DNA of 64,000 bases from Clostridium puniceum (GTDB lineage Bacteria > Bacillota > Clostridia > Clostridiales > Clostridiaceae). Below the pieces are notes generated by a model. The model was not told the DNA's origin. It made no database searches and saw only the letters and a program-made list of their open reading frames with translations. The number at the start of each line of letters is the position of its first letter. Position 1 is the first letter of the stretch. Positions 45,805-56,011 of this stretch are shown here, piece by piece. The translations under genes and the position numbers were made by a program. The stretch covers positions 26,761 through 90,760 of the forward strand of contig NZ_LZZM01000080.1 of NCBI RefSeq assembly GCF_002006345.1. Reading direction: 5' to 3'.

Positions 45805-48657
45805 TTAATTTCCTCTTTGCCTTTTATTTTTTAATAAAGATGATGTATCTAGTTTTTCTGTTTTGTTTTTTGACCTTTCCTTCTTTTCTTTTGGTTTATC
45901 TTTTGTTTTTTCTATATTTTCTTGAGTTACTGCTTCTTCTTTTCCTTGATTTTTGTATACTTTATCAGAATCTACAGCATTTTTGTTTTCTTTATTATTT
46001 AAATCATAGTTTTGATTTAAATTTTCAAAGGACCTTTTTTCTTTTTTCTTATGAATATCTATATTCACTTTTCCTTTATTAAGATTAAATTTAACTTTAA
46101 ACCTATTAAAATATTTCTTTAAGTCTAAATTTAATCTTCTATAAGCTATATCTAAAAGGAATAATAAAATAGCTTCTACTAATGCTGGTATTGTTAAATT
46201 TACAGGTTTATAGTTACTTTTAAGTTCACCTTTAAATACATCTTTAGGATTATTAATAAAACTTCCTTTTACTTCATTAACTAAGGTATCTACTTTATTC
46301 TTATTTTTATTAAATTTATATTCCTCAGAATATTGAAGTGAAAAAGCTCCATTATAATTATTTAATACTTCACCATTATTTTCTTCTCGTATATTAAAAG
46401 TATAAAAACCTAATTCATTTAACTTAGCTCGTCCTACAAATTTTCCTGGCTCTTCTTGTGTTAATTCCAATTCTCCACTTTCGCCTTTTTCACTATTATA
46501 TACACCTTTAATTTTAGACCTATCTTTTACAGAATCACTATAAAATTCTACAACTGCTTCGTTTCCACTTTGATTTATTGATACTTTTCCTTCCTCACTA
46601 AGATCTGGAATAGTCCAATAAATTGCATTTTTTATTAATTGCGCACCCTTATTCCAAGTTAAGAAATTGCCGCTCCATTGTCCATTAATATCTGCCATCC
46701 AGCTTACAGTCTTCCCCAGTCCATATTGATTAGCAGCAAGTATTGGCTCATCATGATTTGATGATAAAATTTCTATAGCTTTATCTTTAATTGAAGTTCC
46801 CACATATCCATACAAGGTTGGCAGGGAATTATCCACTAAAACTCCACTTAAAATTTCATGATTGCTTACAACTTTAGGTTGAAATTCTTCATTAATAATA
46901 TAAGTTCCTGTTGATAATAAAACTTCTTTTGCAAAAATTCTAGGTATATCTGTGTATTTATCCGTATGATATGATCTACCTTTTCCCATTTCGGATAATT
47001 TACCAAGTAATCCAGCATCTGCATCTTCTCCAACTGAAACTGTAGATAAGGTTATTTCTCCACTATTAATATTGCCTATTAATTCTTCATAATTATTTAT
47101 TCCCAAACCATCTTGTCCATCTGTTAAAAGTATAATATGTTTGATTTTAGCACTACTCTCGCTTTGAGTCTTATACGCTTCTTCTAATGCTGGATAAATT
47201 GATGTTCCTCCACCATTTCCAATCCCTGCAATCATTCCTTTAATTTCTTCTTTATCCTTAACACTTTGCCTTTCAACTACTTTTTGATAACTATCATCAA
47301 AAGCAATTACATTTATTTCATCTGTAGCTCTTAAATTATCTAAAGACTTCATTGCAGCTTCTTTAGCTAAAGTAAGCTTGCTAACATTTCCATCTCCACC
47401 TGACATACTCCCTGATTTATCTATCACCAAACTTATGCTTATTTGAGGAACTTCATTTTTCCCCTTCTTATCCATATTAACTGGTAATACCTTTTCTAAA
47501 GCTGTGTTCTTATAACCACCTAAAGCATAAGAATTTTCTCCACCAAAAGTAACTATACCTCCACCATAATCCTTAGCATAAGATTCTACATTTTCCATAA
47601 AACCTTTATTTAAGTCATCTACATGTACATCTGCAAGCACTATAGTTTTATATTCCAACATTTCATTTAATGTTGTTGGTGCTCCTGCTGGTAATATTAC
47701 ATTATATTCACTATTGGCAGCTTTTAAAGTTTCTATTATACCAGCTCCGCTGCCTGTTTTTCCTTCAACGACAAGTATATTAGGCTTTGAAATAACATTT
47801 GTAAAACAACTGTATTCATTATTTTTCTTGTTACTATCCTTTTCTGGTTGAATTAAAACTCTATAAAATTTAAAACCACCAGTAGTTTGAATATCTTTAA
47901 ATACAAAAGTATTGGTTCCCTTTTGCAATTCAACTTCCTGCTCACCCTTTTTATCTCTTCCTGAAAATAACGTTAGTTTTGATTTAGTTTGAACATTAGA
48001 TTGAATTTTTGTAATTACTGAAAATTCTTCTCCAATAGAAATATTATCCGGAACCTTAACCTCTTCTACATAAACCTCATCGCCTAAAGCATTTTCAACC
48101 TTATAAACCTTAAAATCTATATTTTCCTTATTTATTACAGGTATATTTTTTAATGCATCCCCTTGATTTTCTTCACCATCAGAAATAAGTACAATTCTCT
48201 TAGCTGCTCCTTTATCAAATAAACTTAAGGAACTATTTACAGCTTCTTCTATATTAGTTGAATTTACAATAGGTCCTGATTTAATTTGTTTATATTCTTT
48301 ACTATCATCCATAAACTTATCGATTGAAGCATTATCACCAAAAACAACTACTCCTGCTTTATTGTTTTTAGGCATTTCCTTTAATGCATTATCAATAAAT
48401 TTAATTCCCTCACTTTTAAAATCACTCATACTGTCTGAAACATCTAATAAAAATACTGTAGAAATATTTTCACCTTTTAAATTTATAGTTGTATCAGAAA
48501 TTCCTATTACTATAAGTATCAATATTATTATTCTACTAATTAATATTAATTTATCTTTTCGGACTATATTATTTAACTTCTTTAAAGTTAAATACATAAA
48601 TAGTAAAATCATTGGTATTAATATTAATGCATATGATCTTGTTATTTCTATACTCAT
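45805..48657 (-). CDS. Large membrane protein with two VWA-type domains
   Basis: 950 residues. Two N-terminal membrane helices are followed by a VWA domain with metal-site motif DVSDS (72-76), a beta region and a glutamine-amidotransferase-like segment (ANSEYNVILPAGAPTTLNEM, FGGENSYALGG). A second VWA domain has DKSGSMSGGDGN (about 410), then a beta-rich part, one membrane helix near 830 (TIPALVEAILLFLLDIAY) and a highly charged basic C-terminal tail of about 110 residues. Last gene of the VWA/MoxR/ABC operon. It probably assembles with the BatA-like protein; the role is unknown. Confidence 0.85.
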   Translation of the reverse strand: MSIEITRSYALILIPMILLFMYLTLKKLNNIVRKDKLILISRIIILILIVIGISDTTINLKGENISTVFLLDVSDSMSDFKSEGIKFIDNALKEMPKNNKAGVVVFGDNASIDKFMDDSKEYKQIKSGPIVNSTNIEEAVNSSLSLFDKGAAKRIVLISDGEENQGDALKNIPVINKENIDFKVYKVENALGDEVYVEEVKVPDNISIGEEFSVITKIQSNVQTKSKLTLFSGRDKKGEQEVELQKGTNTFVFKDIQTTGGFKFYRVLIQPEKDSNKKNNEYSCFTNVISKPNILVVEGKTGSGAGIIETLKAANSEYNVILPAGAPTTLNEMLEYKTIVLADVHVDDLNKGFMENVESYAKDYGGGIVTFGGENSYALGGYKNTALEKVLPVNMDKKGKNEVPQISISLVIDKSGSMSGGDGNVSKLTLAKEAAMKSLDNLRATDEINVIAFDDSYQKVVERQSVKDKEEIKGMIAGIGNGGGTSIYPALEEAYKTQSESSAKIKHIILLTDGQDGLGINNYEELIGNINSGEITLSTVSVGEDADAGLLGKLSEMGKGRSYHTDKYTDIPRIFAKEVLLSTGTYIINEEFQPKVVSNHEILSGVLVDNSLPTLYGYVGTSIKDKAIEILSSNHDEPILAANQYGLGKTVSWMADINGQWSGNFLTWNKGAQLIKNAIYWTIPDLSEEGKVSINQSGNEAVVEFYSDSVKDRSKIKGVYNSEKGESGELELTQEEPGKFVGRAKLNELGFYTFNIREENNGEVLNNYNGAFSLQYSEEYKFNKNKNKVDTLVNEVKGSFINNPKDVFKGELKSNYKPVNLTIPALVEAILLFLLDIAYRRLNLDLKKYFNRFKVKFNLNKGKVNIDIHKKKEKRSFENLNQNYDLNNKENKNAVDSDKVYKNQGKEEAVTQENIEKTKDKPKEKKERSKNKTEKLDTSSLLKNKRQRGN

Positions 48658-48667
48658 AATAATCCAC

Positions 48668-50470
48668 CTAATTTCCCTTTAAGTATAATATCCATTCTGT
48701 TAATAATCCTATTAATGCAAGCATTAGTAATAATGGTACTAAACTTAAACCTTTCTTTAAAATCTTCATCTCTGATTTTAAATTATTTTCTTCTCCTATA
48801 CTTTCTTCCCCTAAATTGCTTTCTTCATCTGCTGGAAAATTAATAGAAAATATTTCCTCACTTTTTTCACTTTCATTAGATTCTTCTTCTACTTTGTAAA
48901 GTCCAAGTTCTGAAATACTTTCATATTTTGAGCCGTGCGTAACCCCTGTATAATTTTTATTTGGAGCCTTAACTCTAAGATTTTTGCCATTTGGAGTTCC
49001 CTTAATTAAAATTTCGTCTCCACCCTTGTAATTGTTCTTATATAATATTCCAGATTTAATTAGCTTATCTCCAAGCTCATAAATTAAAATTGGGAATTCT
49101 TTTTTTAGTGCAAAATCACTGTTATGAATATCAAAACCTAAAGCACCAATGCTTCTCCCATTCACTTCACCTAAAAATCCAATTGTATTTCCATCAACCT
49201 TTAAAAATGCTTTTCCAAAGTAAGGTAGTTCTATACTTTTATAATTTGAAAGTGTAAAATTAATATCTTTTGTGTATTTAGAAAGTTGACCTTCAACACC
49301 TGTTGCTTGTCCTAATTCTTCCTTATTCTCCACCTTGAAAAACTCATTCGAATCAGGATTTATAAACAATAAACTTCCATTTTTAGGCATAACCTTTGGC
49401 ATAACACCATCAAAAACATACAAATCATATGCATCTTCAGTCATGTTACTTACATCATTTGTTTTATATAACTCAACATTTTCTATATTATTAAAACTCT
49501 TTTCTAAAAATACATTTTTTTCAGTTACCAAAAGTACTTTTTTTCCTTTATTATTACGAGTCACATCATAATAAATATTATCATCTTTTATTAAATCCTT
49601 GTTTGACAATTCTCCCTTTAAATAATCTCCTTTGAAATCTTCAAGTTCAAAATTTAAAGTTTTACTTACTCCTTTAGGTAAATCTAGTGATTCAACCTTT
49701 AGCAATTCTTCCCCATTATATAATGAAAGATCTCCTGCATAATCAGTATTTCCAGTATTCTTTACTGTAGTTATAACTTTCATTTTGTTTTCTGAAAATT
49801 TATGTGACAAATTAGTTATGGTTGCATTTTCTCCACTATTGGCTAAAGAAATTACCTTTCCATTAATATTTCCTAACTCAATCTTTTTATCACTTACAAT
49901 TAAGACCTCATATTCTTCTAACCCTTCCCCTAAAGACCTGACATAAGATAAAGCATTACTTATATCACCACTTCCATAGGTTTGAGTAATGTCTTCTATA
50001 CTATTTTTAGTTTCTATATTAGTCTTTCCATTAAATGCTATTATATAGCTATTAGTACTTTCCTTTATTGATTTTATATAATCCTTTGCTATTTCTTTTC
50101 CAGCCTCAAGCCTAGTTTTATCCTTATCATATAAAGTACTCATACTTGCTGTAGTATCAATTACTATAATTAAATTTTTATAAGTCTTTCCACCAAATTT
50201 AAAAAATGGACTCATTAAAGCAAATATTATTAACAATATTACTATAATTTGAAGTATCATCATTATATTTACCCTTAGCTTTTCCCATGGAGTATTAGCT
50301 TGTGTATTTTTATAAGCTTCCTTCCATAGTAATGAAGAGGATACTTCAATTTCTCTGTATTTCCTTTTTAATATGTAGAGCAATATTACTAAAGGAATGG
50401 TTATTAACAATGCTAATGGCCAAAGACTTCCTATTCCCACTTTTCTATCCTCCTTATTTTTAGAAAACAT
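48668..50470 (-). CDS. BatA-like VWA membrane protein
   Basis: 600 residues. The N-terminus has the BatA/aerotolerance hydrophobic lead (LWPLALLITIPLVILLYILK) and SSSLLWKEAYK. It continues with a second membrane helix and a VWA domain with metal-site DTTAS (LIIVIDTTASMSTLYDKD). A GATase-like and beta-rich region and a C-terminal membrane helix (SLVPLLLMLALIGLLTEWIL) follow. Its end lies 10 bases before the 950-residue VWA protein. These proteins are typical partners of MoxR and DUF58 proteins. Confidence 0.87.
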   Translation of the reverse strand: MFSKNKEDRKVGIGSLWPLALLITIPLVILLYILKRKYREIEVSSSLLWKEAYKNTQANTPWEKLRVNIMMILQIIVILLIIFALMSPFFKFGGKTYKNLIIVIDTTASMSTLYDKDKTRLEAGKEIAKDYIKSIKESTNSYIIAFNGKTNIETKNSIEDITQTYGSGDISNALSYVRSLGEGLEEYEVLIVSDKKIELGNINGKVISLANSGENATITNLSHKFSENKMKVITTVKNTGNTDYAGDLSLYNGEELLKVESLDLPKGVSKTLNFELEDFKGDYLKGELSNKDLIKDDNIYYDVTRNNKGKKVLLVTEKNVFLEKSFNNIENVELYKTNDVSNMTEDAYDLYVFDGVMPKVMPKNGSLLFINPDSNEFFKVENKEELGQATGVEGQLSKYTKDINFTLSNYKSIELPYFGKAFLKVDGNTIGFLGEVNGRSIGALGFDIHNSDFALKKEFPILIYELGDKLIKSGILYKNNYKGGDEILIKGTPNGKNLRVKAPNKNYTGVTHGSKYESISELGLYKVEEESNESEKSEEIFSINFPADEESNLGEESIGEENNLKSEMKILKKGLSLVPLLLMLALIGLLTEWILYLKGN

Positions 50471-50537
50471 CTAGTATCATACAATAAATTAGCACTATAC
50501 ACAATTACTGCTTTTATTTAAGCAAATTTAAAATTAC

Positions 50538-51422
50538 TTAATAAATTACTCTCTGCCTTCCAAAATCATTTAATATTATCTCTTCTAAACTTTTACTTGT
50601 ATTTACGCTTATTAACGTTCCACCATATTTAGTAGCTAAATGTCTAAGCTTTTCATTAAAATCTGTTAACGCCTTTTTGTATGCTTCAATAACTTTATAA
50701 TTAAGATTTAGTTTAACTCTTTCTCCTGTTTCAGAATCAATTAATGTAATTTCCTCTTCAATAGCTGGATTTATTTCTTCATCTGCCAATATTTGAACTA
50801 AAACAATCTGCTGCTTCTTATAAGCTAAATATTTTAAACCTTGTTCAATTGAATCTATACCTTGATTATTAAAAAAATCTGAAACAATAATAGATACTCC
50901 CTTATTATTTATCCTTCTCTTTACAATAGCTTCTGAAAGCTTTGTAGCTCCATTAAACTCTATATTTTCAAGTTCTTTTAGCACCATTCGAAAGCCCTTT
51001 TTACCAGTACCGCCACGTAAAAGAGAAAGGTTAGCTTCTTCTGCTACATTAACATAAACCCTGTCTAAATTATTTAACGCAATATAGGTTAAAGCTCCTA
51101 TAATTTGAAGTGCTTTATTCTTTTTGCTATCTTTTCCGTAATCCATAGATTTGCTTTTATCTAAAAAAAAGTTAAAAACACCTTCTCTTTCTTCCATAAA
51201 AACTTTAATAAACAGCTTATCTAATCTTCCATAAGCATTCCAGTCAACTCTTCTAAAATCATCGCCTGGCATATATTCTCTAAAATCTGAGAATTCAACT
51301 GATGCTCCCTTTGCTTTTGATTTTCTTCCTCCTTGAGCACCATTTGATAATCTTAAATTTATATTTAAATTTATTTTATTTAACTTTTTGAAGAAATCTT
51401 CATTAAAAATTCTCTCTTCCAT
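50538..51422 (-). CDS. DUF58 protein
   Basis: 294 residues, no membrane segment. The DUF58 core is seen as FSDFREYMPGDDFRRVDWNA with GRLDKLFIKVFMEERE, followed by a VWA-like fold with LDKSKSMDYGKDSKKNKALQ, where DxSxS is the metal site. DUF58 proteins follow moxR genes in many bacteria and are thought to be clients or partners of the AAA+ ATPase. It stands 67 bases upstream of the BatA-like gene. Confidence 0.92.
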   Translation of the reverse strand: MEERIFNEDFFKKLNKINLNINLRLSNGAQGGRKSKAKGASVEFSDFREYMPGDDFRRVDWNAYGRLDKLFIKVFMEEREGVFNFFLDKSKSMDYGKDSKKNKALQIIGALTYIALNNLDRVYVNVAEEANLSLLRGGTGKKGFRMVLKELENIEFNGATKLSEAIVKRRINNKGVSIIVSDFFNNQGIDSIEQGLKYLAYKKQQIVLVQILADEEINPAIEEEITLIDSETGERVKLNLNYKVIEAYKKALTDFNEKLRHLATKYGGTLISVNTSKSLEEIILNDFGRQRVIY

Positions 51423-51506
51423 TCTTTACACAACCTTTAATATTTCTATTAATATTACAACTATTAAATATGCTAATTTTAATATTGCTTCGATCACCAT
51501 TTAATA

Positions 51507-52490
51507 TTAGACCACCTTTAAGTCTTCAAGAATTTTATCTATAATAAATTCTTCAGTTATCCCTTCAGTTATTCCTTCAAAGTTTAAAATAATTCTATGC
51601 TTTAGTACCGGATAGACAATTGCTTTAATGTCATCAAAAGATACATTAAATCTTCCCTCCATTATTGCTCTAACCTTTGCACCACTAAATAATCCTTGTG
51701 CTGCTCTTGGACTTGCTCCTGCTTCTACATATTTTTTAACCAAAGCATGTCCTTCATCTATTTCTGGGTGAGTTGCAAGAATTAATTTTAATGCATATTC
51801 TTTAACTGGATTTGCCATTGGTACTTCTGAAATTATCTTTCTAATTTCTAAAATTTCATTGTCACTTAAAATAGATTCAAGCTGAACTTCTTCATTAGAT
51901 AAGGTTAAATCCATTATTTTCATAAGTTCATCTAATTTAGGAAAATTAACCTTTAGTTTAAATTGAAATCTATCAAGCTGCGCTTCTGGAAGAGGATATG
52001 TCCCTTCCTGCTCAATTGGATTTTGAGTTGCAAGTACCATAAAAGGCTTCGGTAATTCATAAGTCACTTTACCAACTGTTACTGACTTTTCCCCCATTGC
52101 TTCTAATAATGCAGATTGTGTTTTTGGTGTTGCTCTGTTTATTTCATCTGCAAGAAGCAAATTGGTAAATACTGGTCCTTTTTCAAATTTAAATTTAGTA
52201 GAACCATTTTCCTTAATTATTAAATTTGTTCCAACTACATCTGCTGGCATTAAATCTGGTGTAAATTGAATTCTAGAAAAACCAAGATTTAGCACCTTTC
52301 CTATAGTCTTAACTAGTTGTGTTTTTCCAAGTCCAGGCATACCTTCTAAAAGGACATTCCCACCTGAAAAAATTGCTATTAATACATCTTTGACTATTTC
52401 CTCTTGTCCAATGATTCCTTTTCCTATTTCAGTTTTACATTTGCTTAGCTTTTCTGCTACTTCCTTTATTGATTGTTCATTTATCTTCAT
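51507..52490 (-). CDS. MoxR-family AAA+ ATPase
   Basis: 327 residues, the usual MoxR length. Walker A GMPGLGKT (50-57), Walker B LLLADEIN (about 111-118), sensor 1 in ATQNPIEQEGTYPLPEAQLD, then the lid with VEAGASPRAAQGLF. MoxR proteins act as chaperone-like ATPases that activate or assemble VWA proteins. It is followed by DUF58 and the two VWA proteins in the same operon. Confidence 0.95.
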   Translation of the reverse strand: MKINEQSIKEVAEKLSKCKTEIGKGIIGQEEIVKDVLIAIFSGGNVLLEGMPGLGKTQLVKTIGKVLNLGFSRIQFTPDLMPADVVGTNLIIKENGSTKFKFEKGPVFTNLLLADEINRATPKTQSALLEAMGEKSVTVGKVTYELPKPFMVLATQNPIEQEGTYPLPEAQLDRFQFKLKVNFPKLDELMKIMDLTLSNEEVQLESILSDNEILEIRKIISEVPMANPVKEYALKLILATHPEIDEGHALVKKYVEAGASPRAAQGLFSGAKVRAIMEGRFNVSFDDIKAIVYPVLKHRIILNFEGITEGITEEFIIDKILEDLKVV

Positions 52491-52504
52491 TATTTATCTC
52501 CCTT

Positions 52505-54052
52505 CTATTCCAATCCATTAAAATAGTCTTTTACTACATCCTGCAGATTTTCTGGTAATGATGAATTATTCATTGAATCTATTTCTTCCTCGCTATAATC
52601 TCCCACTACACTATTGTAATCTTTCTTTTCTCCATTAAAATTTAATCCCTTTTGAGTTTCAATACTTTGAGAAGTTCCATTACTACTTTTATCACCTTTT
52701 AGATTTTCATCATTCCCAACTTGTCTTCCTGGAATAAATACTTGCTCTCCACTGTTTGGAATAGAAGTATTCTCATTTCCATTTTTACTTCCTGTATTCC
52801 ATCCGCCGCCATTTCCGCTTCCTCCAGATCCACTTCCAGAACCACTACCACTGCCATTACCTTGGCCTGATCCATTCCCTGAACCCGAGCTACTTCCATT
52901 ACCTTTCGTAGCATCCTTACTATTATTGCTTTTTGAACTTCCATCACTTTTTGTCTTTAAGGAAACTAATGCATCTGCAAGCTCTGATGGATCTATCTCA
53001 CCCTCTAACAACTTATCTGATGATTCTTCTAATAGATCCTTTAATTCTTCATCACTTAAATTAGCCGCTGCTTCTTTTAGTGAATTTGAAAGTTCACTTT
53101 TTTCTTTATTACTTAAGTTTGGCATAGAACTATTTAATGCTTTTAATTTATTTTTTAAAGCCTCTTTATCTCCAGATTTTAAAGCTTCTAAAATGTCTTT
53201 TCCAATTTTATTTTTATTTAAACTCTTATTTATCTCATTTAAGTTTTTTAAGGCTTCTTTAGCTTCTTCATTTTTTTGCTTTTCTACTAAGTTTTTCTTT
53301 ACCTGATCAACTAATTCTTTTTTCTTCTGTGAATCAGTTTTTTCTTTCATTTCATCAAATTTCTTTTCTAATCTATCCATTAATTTATTTGTATCTTCTT
53401 TTTTATTAGTTTCCTTTAATTCTTTTTTTGCTCCTTGTAATATTTTTTTTAATTCTTCCTTTTCCTCTTTTGTTAATTCTGTATCTTTTTCAAGTTTCTT
53501 TTCTTCTTTATCTATTTTATTTATAACTTCATTTTTACTGCTCGTAAAATCCCTTAATTTTTCTGCTTCTTTTTTGGAAACTGTAGGAATTGCAGTTATT
53601 ATACAGCATAAAATTACAAGTATTATAATATTATATACTTCTCTTCTTTCAACCTTTATAGGTAAATTTCTTTTGAAATCATATGCTTCTATGCTGTGCG
53701 CAGTATCCTTTTTTTGAGCTACCGCTATTTCACTTTCATCTCTAATAAACTCTAAAGCTGTAGTCACTCTTTCCTTTAATCCTTTAGAATCTGCAATTAA
53801 TGCTATTTCCTTTTTCTTGGGAAATTTAATAATTCCCCAAAGAATACTTGTAAACGCAGAAATGATTATAATTCCACTAATTAACTTATAACAGCTTTCA
53901 AAAGGTATGAACAAAGCTATTATTAAAATAATTAAGGTTAAAACTAATGAGGCTTGAAGCCCCATTAATATTTTACTTATAAGAAAATTTAATTTTATTT
54001 TCCGCCCAGATTTTTTTATAAAATCCAATATCTTTTTATCTAAAGCATTCAT
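52505..54052 (-). CDS. Membrane-anchored coiled-coil protein with Gly/Ser-rich linker
   Basis: 515 residues. Three N-terminal membrane helices (about 28-50, 55-80, 133-155) are followed by a long Lys/Glu-rich coiled coil (160-350). A Gly/Ser/Asn low-complexity linker comes next (about 375-430, repeated GSG and GNG units), and a conserved-looking acidic end (YSEEEIDSMNNSSLPENLQD) closes it. The repeats are read through in frame. I do not recognise a named family. It sits between the ABC permease and moxR, so it is probably the structural membrane partner of the system. Confidence 0.85.
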   Translation of the reverse strand: MNALDKKILDFIKKSGRKIKLNFLISKILMGLQASLVLTLIILIIALFIPFESCYKLISGIIIISAFTSILWGIIKFPKKKEIALIADSKGLKERVTTALEFIRDESEIAVAQKKDTAHSIEAYDFKRNLPIKVERREVYNIIILVILCCIITAIPTVSKKEAEKLRDFTSSKNEVINKIDKEEKKLEKDTELTKEEKEELKKILQGAKKELKETNKKEDTNKLMDRLEKKFDEMKEKTDSQKKKELVDQVKKNLVEKQKNEEAKEALKNLNEINKSLNKNKIGKDILEALKSGDKEALKNKLKALNSSMPNLSNKEKSELSNSLKEAAANLSDEELKDLLEESSDKLLEGEIDPSELADALVSLKTKSDGSSKSNNSKDATKGNGSSSGSGNGSGQGNGSGSGSGSGSGGSGNGGGWNTGSKNGNENTSIPNSGEQVFIPGRQVGNDENLKGDKSSNGTSQSIETQKGLNFNGEKKDYNSVVGDYSEEEIDSMNNSSLPENLQDVVKDYFNGLE

Positions 54053-54189
54053 AAAATCTCCTCTATTTCAATTTTTTTAATGAGTTATATTCAAATTTTA
54101 ATTTTCTCCAAATAAATTCATAAGACTTATTTTTTTGAAATATGTACTGAAAACAACTTATAATTTATAATAATATTTTATCAAATTTG

Positions 54190-55071
54190 CTATTTTGATT
54201 TTTTATTTTTCCTTTTCCTAATTTTAAGCCCCCTATTTAAAGGATTTAGTTTATATGCTGATATAAAGACTAAGATTACACTTAAAGCTAGTTGAATTCC
54301 CATAGATATAAAAGTTCCATAATCAATCATAAAACTATTTATTCCTCTTCCAAAATATCCAAAAGTATTTGTTCCTCCTAATTGCTTAGCAAGTAAACAT
54401 AAAAATCCAACAGTTGGACTTAAATAAGAAAATATTGGCGCTGTTAAACTTTGAGCATTAGGATTTTTAGAAGCATTGATTGTTGCAACTATTATAGCTA
54501 AAATAATTATAACTACAAATATTACTAAGGTCACTCCATATGCAACTGCTGTTGCTACCTTTGATGTTTTTACAAATGTTGATATACAAACACCAATAGA
54601 ACCAACAAATATTGTAGTTACAATAAAGAAAAGACTTAATTCTAATATATTTCCTAGATTTACTCCACCAATTAGAAATGCAATTGAATATATAGGCATA
54701 GTGCAAATAATTAAAATTATAACTCTACTTATAGATGCTAATAACTTTCCAGTTATTATTGATAAGGTACTCATCTTTGTAGATAAAAGAACCTCTAAGG
54801 TTTGCTTTTCCCTTTCTCCACAAATTGCTGTTGATGTTAAAGCTGGAACTATAAACATTAACAAAATAGCTTGAATTACTGACATTCCAATATAGAAATA
54901 TACTATGCTCTCTAAATTTATTCCATTAAAATATGCTTCTTCAATATTAATATTAAATATGAAAAGTGCCCCTGCTGATAATAAAAGTACATAAAAGAAT
55001 ATCATTAAAGTAAATTTAAAACTTCTTACTGAAAGCTTTGTTTCATTTTTTAAAACTGGATTAATTTTCAA
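54190..55071 (-). CDS. ABC-2-type permease
   Basis: 293 residues with six membrane segments. The family block AICGEREKQTLEVLLSTKMS in the first loop and later ALSVILVFISAYKLNPLNRG are typical of ABC-2 permeases. Its start overlaps the end of the ATPase gene by 11 bases. It forms the membrane part of the operon's transporter; the substrate is unknown. Confidence 0.92.
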   Translation of the reverse strand: MKINPVLKNETKLSVRSFKFTLMIFFYVLLLSAGALFIFNINIEEAYFNGINLESIVYFYIGMSVIQAILLMFIVPALTSTAICGEREKQTLEVLLSTKMSTLSIITGKLLASISRVIILIICTMPIYSIAFLIGGVNLGNILELSLFFIVTTIFVGSIGVCISTFVKTSKVATAVAYGVTLVIFVVIIILAIIVATINASKNPNAQSLTAPIFSYLSPTVGFLCLLAKQLGGTNTFGYFGRGINSFMIDYGTFISMGIQLALSVILVFISAYKLNPLNRGLKIRKRKNKKSK

Positions 55072-56011
55072 AACTATTTTCCCCCTTTAATGCTTCTTTA
55101 TCAGTTATTTTAATAAATATATCTTCAAGACTTGTTGATTCCCTATTAAAAGATATTATAGGGATTTCATTATTTATTAACATTTTAAGCAAAATAACAC
55201 ATTCCTCTTCATTACCATTAAAGGCAGTTGTTATTTTATTATTTTCAAACTTAACCTTTCCTACCTTAGGTATTTCTTTTAATATCTTAATTGTTTCTTC
55301 AATTTTATCTAATACTGTAATTACAATGGGATGATTTCCGCTTACTGCTGTCATTATCTCTTCCACAGTTCCTTGACATACCATTTTTCCACTTTCTACA
55401 ATTCCAATATTCGTACATATTTCACCCAGTTCTGATAAAATATGAGAGCTTACTATTATTGTTTTTCCCATGTCTTTAAGATTCTTTAATATGTTCTTCA
55501 TTTCAAATCTTGCTCTAGGATCCATTCCTGAAGCTGGCTCATCTAAAATCAATAATTGCGGATTATGAATTAGACATCTTGCTAAACATAACCTTTGTTT
55601 CATACCTCTTGATAATCCATCAACATAAGCATCATATTTATTTTCTAGATTTACTAATTCTAATAAATCCATTGATAAATCTTTAATTTCCTTTCCATTA
55701 ATACCATGAATTGATCCAAAAAATTCTAAATATTCATATGCCTTCAAGTTATCATATACTCCAAAGAAGTCTGGCATATATCCTATTTTTTCTTTTAACT
55801 TTTTATTATTTTTAATGGCATCCATTCCATCAACATATACTTCCCCACTATCTGGAGTTAAAAGCCCTGATACTATTTTCATAGTAGTACTTTTACCAGC
55901 TCCATTAGGACCTATAAATCCAAATATCTCACCTTGTTTAATATCTAAATCCAATTTATTAAGGGCTTGAAATTTTCCATATGATTTTTCTAACTCTTTA
56001 ATAAGCAGCAT
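55061..56011 (-). CDS. ABC transporter ATP-binding protein
   Basis: 316 residues. Walker A GPNGAGKST, Q-loop region YMPDFFGVYDNL, signature LSRGMKQRL, Walker B LLILDEPASGMD, switch His in IIVSSHILSE. A C-terminal domain of about 90 residues follows. It powers the permease encoded next. Its start overlaps the 796-residue protein's stop by one base. Confidence 0.95.
   Translation of the reverse strand: MLLIKELEKSYGKFQALNKLDLDIKQGEIFGFIGPNGAGKSTTMKIVSGLLTPDSGEVYVDGMDAIKNNKKLKEKIGYMPDFFGVYDNLKAYEYLEFFGSIHGINGKEIKDLSMDLLELVNLENKYDAYVDGLSRGMKQRLCLARCLIHNPQLLILDEPASGMDPRARFEMKNILKNLKDMGKTIIVSSHILSELGEICTNIGIVESGKMVCQGTVEEIMTAVSGNHPIVITVLDKIEETIKILKEIPKVGKVKFENNKITTAFNGNEEECVILLKMLINNEIPIISFNRESTSLEDIFIKITDKEALKGENSFEN

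Noticed and set aside
52699..52947. Second minus-strand frame with Val/Met/Glu-rich text inside the Gly/Ser linker
   Set aside because: It is an alternate frame of the GSG-coding repeat, not a gene. The low complexity explains its length.
54476..54874. Plus-strand frame of 132 residues
   Set aside because: Fully antisense to the ABC permease gene. Its hydrophobic look comes from the reverse of membrane codons.
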